A stretch of DNA of 12,661 nucleotides from Actinomycetota bacterium. GTDB taxonomy: Bacteria > Actinomycetota > UBA4738 > G016210805. The notes under the pieces were generated by a model. The model worked only from the letters and a program-made list of their open reading frames with translations, ran no database searches and had not been told where the DNA came from. The stretch covers positions 1 to 12,661 of the forward strand of contig JACQTL010000242.1 in the NCBI GenBank assembly GCA_016210805.1. Direction: 5' to 3'. Position numbers and translations under genes: made by a program. Below are positions 12,468 through 12,661 of this stretch, piece by piece (position 1 is the stretch's first letter; the number at the start of each line of letters is the position of its first letter).

Positions 12468-12661
12468 TCAGCCGTTCGCCACCCGGGGGGCGCCCCGGCC
12501 CTCGGTCCGGGCCCCGAAGAACCGGCGGAGCCCGTGCGTGACGGCCACGGCGATGTCGCGCCGGAAACCCGGCTGCGCCAGCAGTCGCTCCTCCCGGGGG
12601 TTGGTGAGGAAGCAGGGCTCGACCTGGACGGCCGGCATGCGGGTCTCCCGGAGGAGGGTCA
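12468..12661 (-). CDS. N-acetylmuramoyl-L-alanine amidase, C-terminal end (5' part beyond the window)
   Basis: The last 63 residues of an Amidase_3 family protein are visible. The family enzymes are zinc hydrolases that cut the bond between muramic acid and the stem peptide of peptidoglycan. The segment MPAVQVEPCFLTNPREERLL matches the conserved end of the catalytic domain, with the zinc-site glutamate in VEPCFLTN retained, followed by the final helix FRRDIAVAVTHGLRRFF and a short tail ending RVANG. In mycobacteria an Amidase_3 gene, cwlM, lies in the corresponding position after parB and in the opposite orientation, so a CwlM-like protein is plausible. CwlM itself is mainly a regulator of MurA, so activity here cannot be assumed. 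The rest of the domain is outside the window. Confidence 0.85.
   Translation of the reverse strand, partial: TLLRETRMPAVQVEPCFLTNPREERLLAQPGFRRDIAVAVTHGLRRFFGARTEGRGAPRVANG

Noticed and set aside
1..12661. CRISPR arrays, tRNA or rRNA genes, insertion sequences, prophage or defence genes
   Set aside because: None is seen. The window is a conserved origin region with no transposase or integrase sequences, no regularly spaced repeats and no RNA-gene signatures.

Overview
The window is the replication-origin neighbourhood of a very GC-rich bacterium, visibly 70% G+C or more. The likely source is an actinobacterium (Actinomycetota). The gene order, the many GTG starts overlapping the previous stop by four bases, the RecF signature variant SHGESW and the order parA-parB followed by an opposite-strand amidase resembling the mycobacterial cwlM region all point that way. 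I cannot place it below phylum.

Left arm, minus strand, reading away from the origin: dnaA (3373-4818), dnaN (2076-3179), recF (865-2010), a DUF721/DciA-type gene (513-878) and the start of gyrB (1-371, cut by the window edge). Right arm, plus strand: rpmH, rnpA, yidD, yidC, jag/khpB, rsmG, parA and parB (5111-10691), mostly coupled by overlapping starts and stops. The two arms diverge from the dnaA/rpmH region, as expected for co-orientation with replication forks leaving oriC. Candidate origin DNA lies on both sides of dnaA. A perfect DnaA box overlaps the dnaA translation start. A lower-GC 192-bp spacer between dnaA and dnaN carries degenerate boxes. Three parS-like sites, two between jag and rsmG and one after parB, complete a ParABS segregation system.

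Far right: after parB comes a 194-bp convergent spacer with two near-identical CTAG-containing palindromes. Then come a fold-type I PLP aminotransferase (minus), a possible 37-residue leaderless membrane microprotein (plus), and the C-terminal end of an N-acetylmuramoyl-L-alanine amidase (minus, cut by the edge).

The genes cover replication initiation and clamp loading (dnaA, dnaN, DciA), repair (recF), topology (gyrB), ribosome and tRNA maturation (rpmH, rnpA, rsmG), membrane insertion (yidD, yidC, jag) and chromosome segregation (parA, parB, parS).

Most of this is a conserved core. The unusual points are these: a DnaA whose P-loop lysine is replaced by proline; a 27-bp near-perfect palindrome at the end of yidD whose core recurs inside parA; twin CTAG palindromes after parB; an RnpA with no ordinary start codon for its N-terminal helix; a collagen-like tail on YidC; and palindromes over the rpmH leader and the aminotransferase transcription start.
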